From Ruminococcus sp. CAG:382 (GTDB taxonomy: Bacteria > Bacillota > Clostridia > Oscillospirales > CAG-382): 6,451 bases of DNA. Positions 5,999 through 6,451 of this stretch are shown piece by piece. Each line of letters opens with the position of its first letter. Positions within the stretch are counted from its first letter, which is position 1. The stretch lies in NCBI GenBank assembly GCA_000433115.1, contig FR892211.1, forward strand, positions 1 to 6,451, in the 5' to 3' direction. Position numbers and translations under genes: made by a program. A model generated the notes under the pieces. That model ran no database searches. It was not told the DNA's origin and saw only the letters and a list, made by a program, of their open reading frames with translations.

Positions 5999-6451
5999 AT
6001 GAGCTACGCAGAAAAGCTTGAGTGGGGTTCGTCACTCTCTACCTTCTGGAATATGGATTTTGGAACCCTGAAATCGCTTGCCGATGCGGGAATCAGAAAC
6101 GTCGAACCGTCATTTTATTACGATTATTACTTCAACGTCCTCGACTTTCCGAAAAACGCGGGAAGACTCGCCGAGAGAGCAGCGAATGCTGGTGTCGGGC
6201 TTTATTCGCTCCATCTTCCGTTCTCGGAATTTTTCGATATTTCGACAGAAAATTACGAGGCGCATTCCGTTACCATGTACACAAACAAAACGCTCATACG
6301 CGCAGGAGCCGAGGCGGGAATCAAAGTTATGGTGCTTCATCCTTCGAGTGAACCGATATCGGACGACAGACGCGAGACAAGAATGCGCATCTCGCGCGAA
6401 TCGATCATCAGACTTAACGAGGAATGCGAAAAATACGGCATAAAGCTGGCG
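5999..6451 (+). CDS. Sugar phosphate isomerase/epimerase-like TIM-barrel protein, 3'-truncated by the window edge
   Basis: The frame stays open from ATG 5999 to the last base, giving 151 residues that begin MSYAEKLEWGSSLSTFW. The order of elements fits the xylose isomerase-like TIM barrel / AP endonuclease 2 superfamily (PF01261 type): an early strand and helix with ADAGIRNVEPSF (28-39), a helix of Ala, Glu and Arg, then GVGLYSLHLPFSEFFDIS (65-82, His72), a helix ending EAGIKVMVLHPSSEP (105-119, His114), and a helix leading into ECEKYGIKLA. In this family the next residues usually supply a metal-binding Glu (often AvEN), which would lie just past the edge. Members usually bind a divalent metal and interconvert sugars or sugar phosphates; the substrate cannot be told from this part. 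No signal peptide is seen, so it is probably cytoplasmic. The short gap suggests expression with purB, though a shared pathway is not evident. Confidence 0.85.
   Translation, partial: MSYAEKLEWGSSLSTFWNMDFGTLKSLADAGIRNVEPSFYYDYYFNVLDFPKNAGRLAERAANAGVGLYSLHLPFSEFFDISTENYEAHSVTMYTNKTLIRAGAEAGIKVMVLHPSSEPISDDRRETRMRISRESIIRLNEECEKYGIKLA

Noticed and set aside
6022..6443. Two + strand open frames (6022-6351 and 6078-6443) in other frames of the last gene
   Set aside because: They are low-complexity, Arg- and Ser-rich shadows; the frame from 5999 has a ribosome binding site and clear TIM-barrel features and stays open to the edge.

Overview
The window looks like ordinary chromosomal housekeeping DNA from a low- to mid-GC Gram-positive bacterium of the class Clostridia, probably a gut-type Oscillospirales or related lineage. 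Three things point there. The Mfd sequence follows the Bacillus/Clostridium type (for example DEEQRFG and GSGFKIAMRDL). A secreted foldase lipoprotein sits directly behind mfd. The adenylosuccinate lyase is of the long type shared by many anaerobes and animals. The lineage is inferred from recalled family sequences, not from a search. All recognisable genes are on the + strand, and gaps are short (14 to 99 bp).

Layout. (1) Bases 1-2148 hold the 3' 62% or so of mfd, the transcription-repair coupling factor; its start lies outside the window. (2) Bases 2149-2247 carry a near-consensus sigma-A promoter (TAGACA, 17 bp, TATAAT) with an interrupted palindrome in its spacer, then a hairpin in the predicted 5' leader. 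(3) Bases 2248-3732 encode a PrsA/SurA-like parvulin foldase lipoprotein that appears to contain a second, degenerate parvulin unit. (4) Bases 3747-4439 encode a small lipoprotein made almost entirely of YD (Rhs-type) repeats. (5) Bases 4464-4507 form a probable intrinsic terminator, closing a two-gene foldase/YD-lipoprotein unit. (6) Bases 4535-5968 encode PurB. (7) Bases 5999-6451 hold the first 151 codons of a sugar phosphate isomerase/epimerase-like TIM-barrel protein that runs off the end.

How they fit together. Mfd acts in the cytoplasm on stalled RNA polymerase. The foldase and the YD lipoprotein are both predicted to be exported and lipid-anchored on the outer face of the membrane. 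Their tight spacing and shared promoter and terminator make them a plausible co-expressed pair, in which the chaperone may help fold a tyrosine-rich beta-repeat neighbour. PurB catalyses two steps of purine synthesis and may be co-transcribed with the downstream isomerase-like gene (30 bp gap). No mobile element, CRISPR array, tRNA or rRNA is seen. The least-described element is the mini-YD lipoprotein and its pairing with the foldase.
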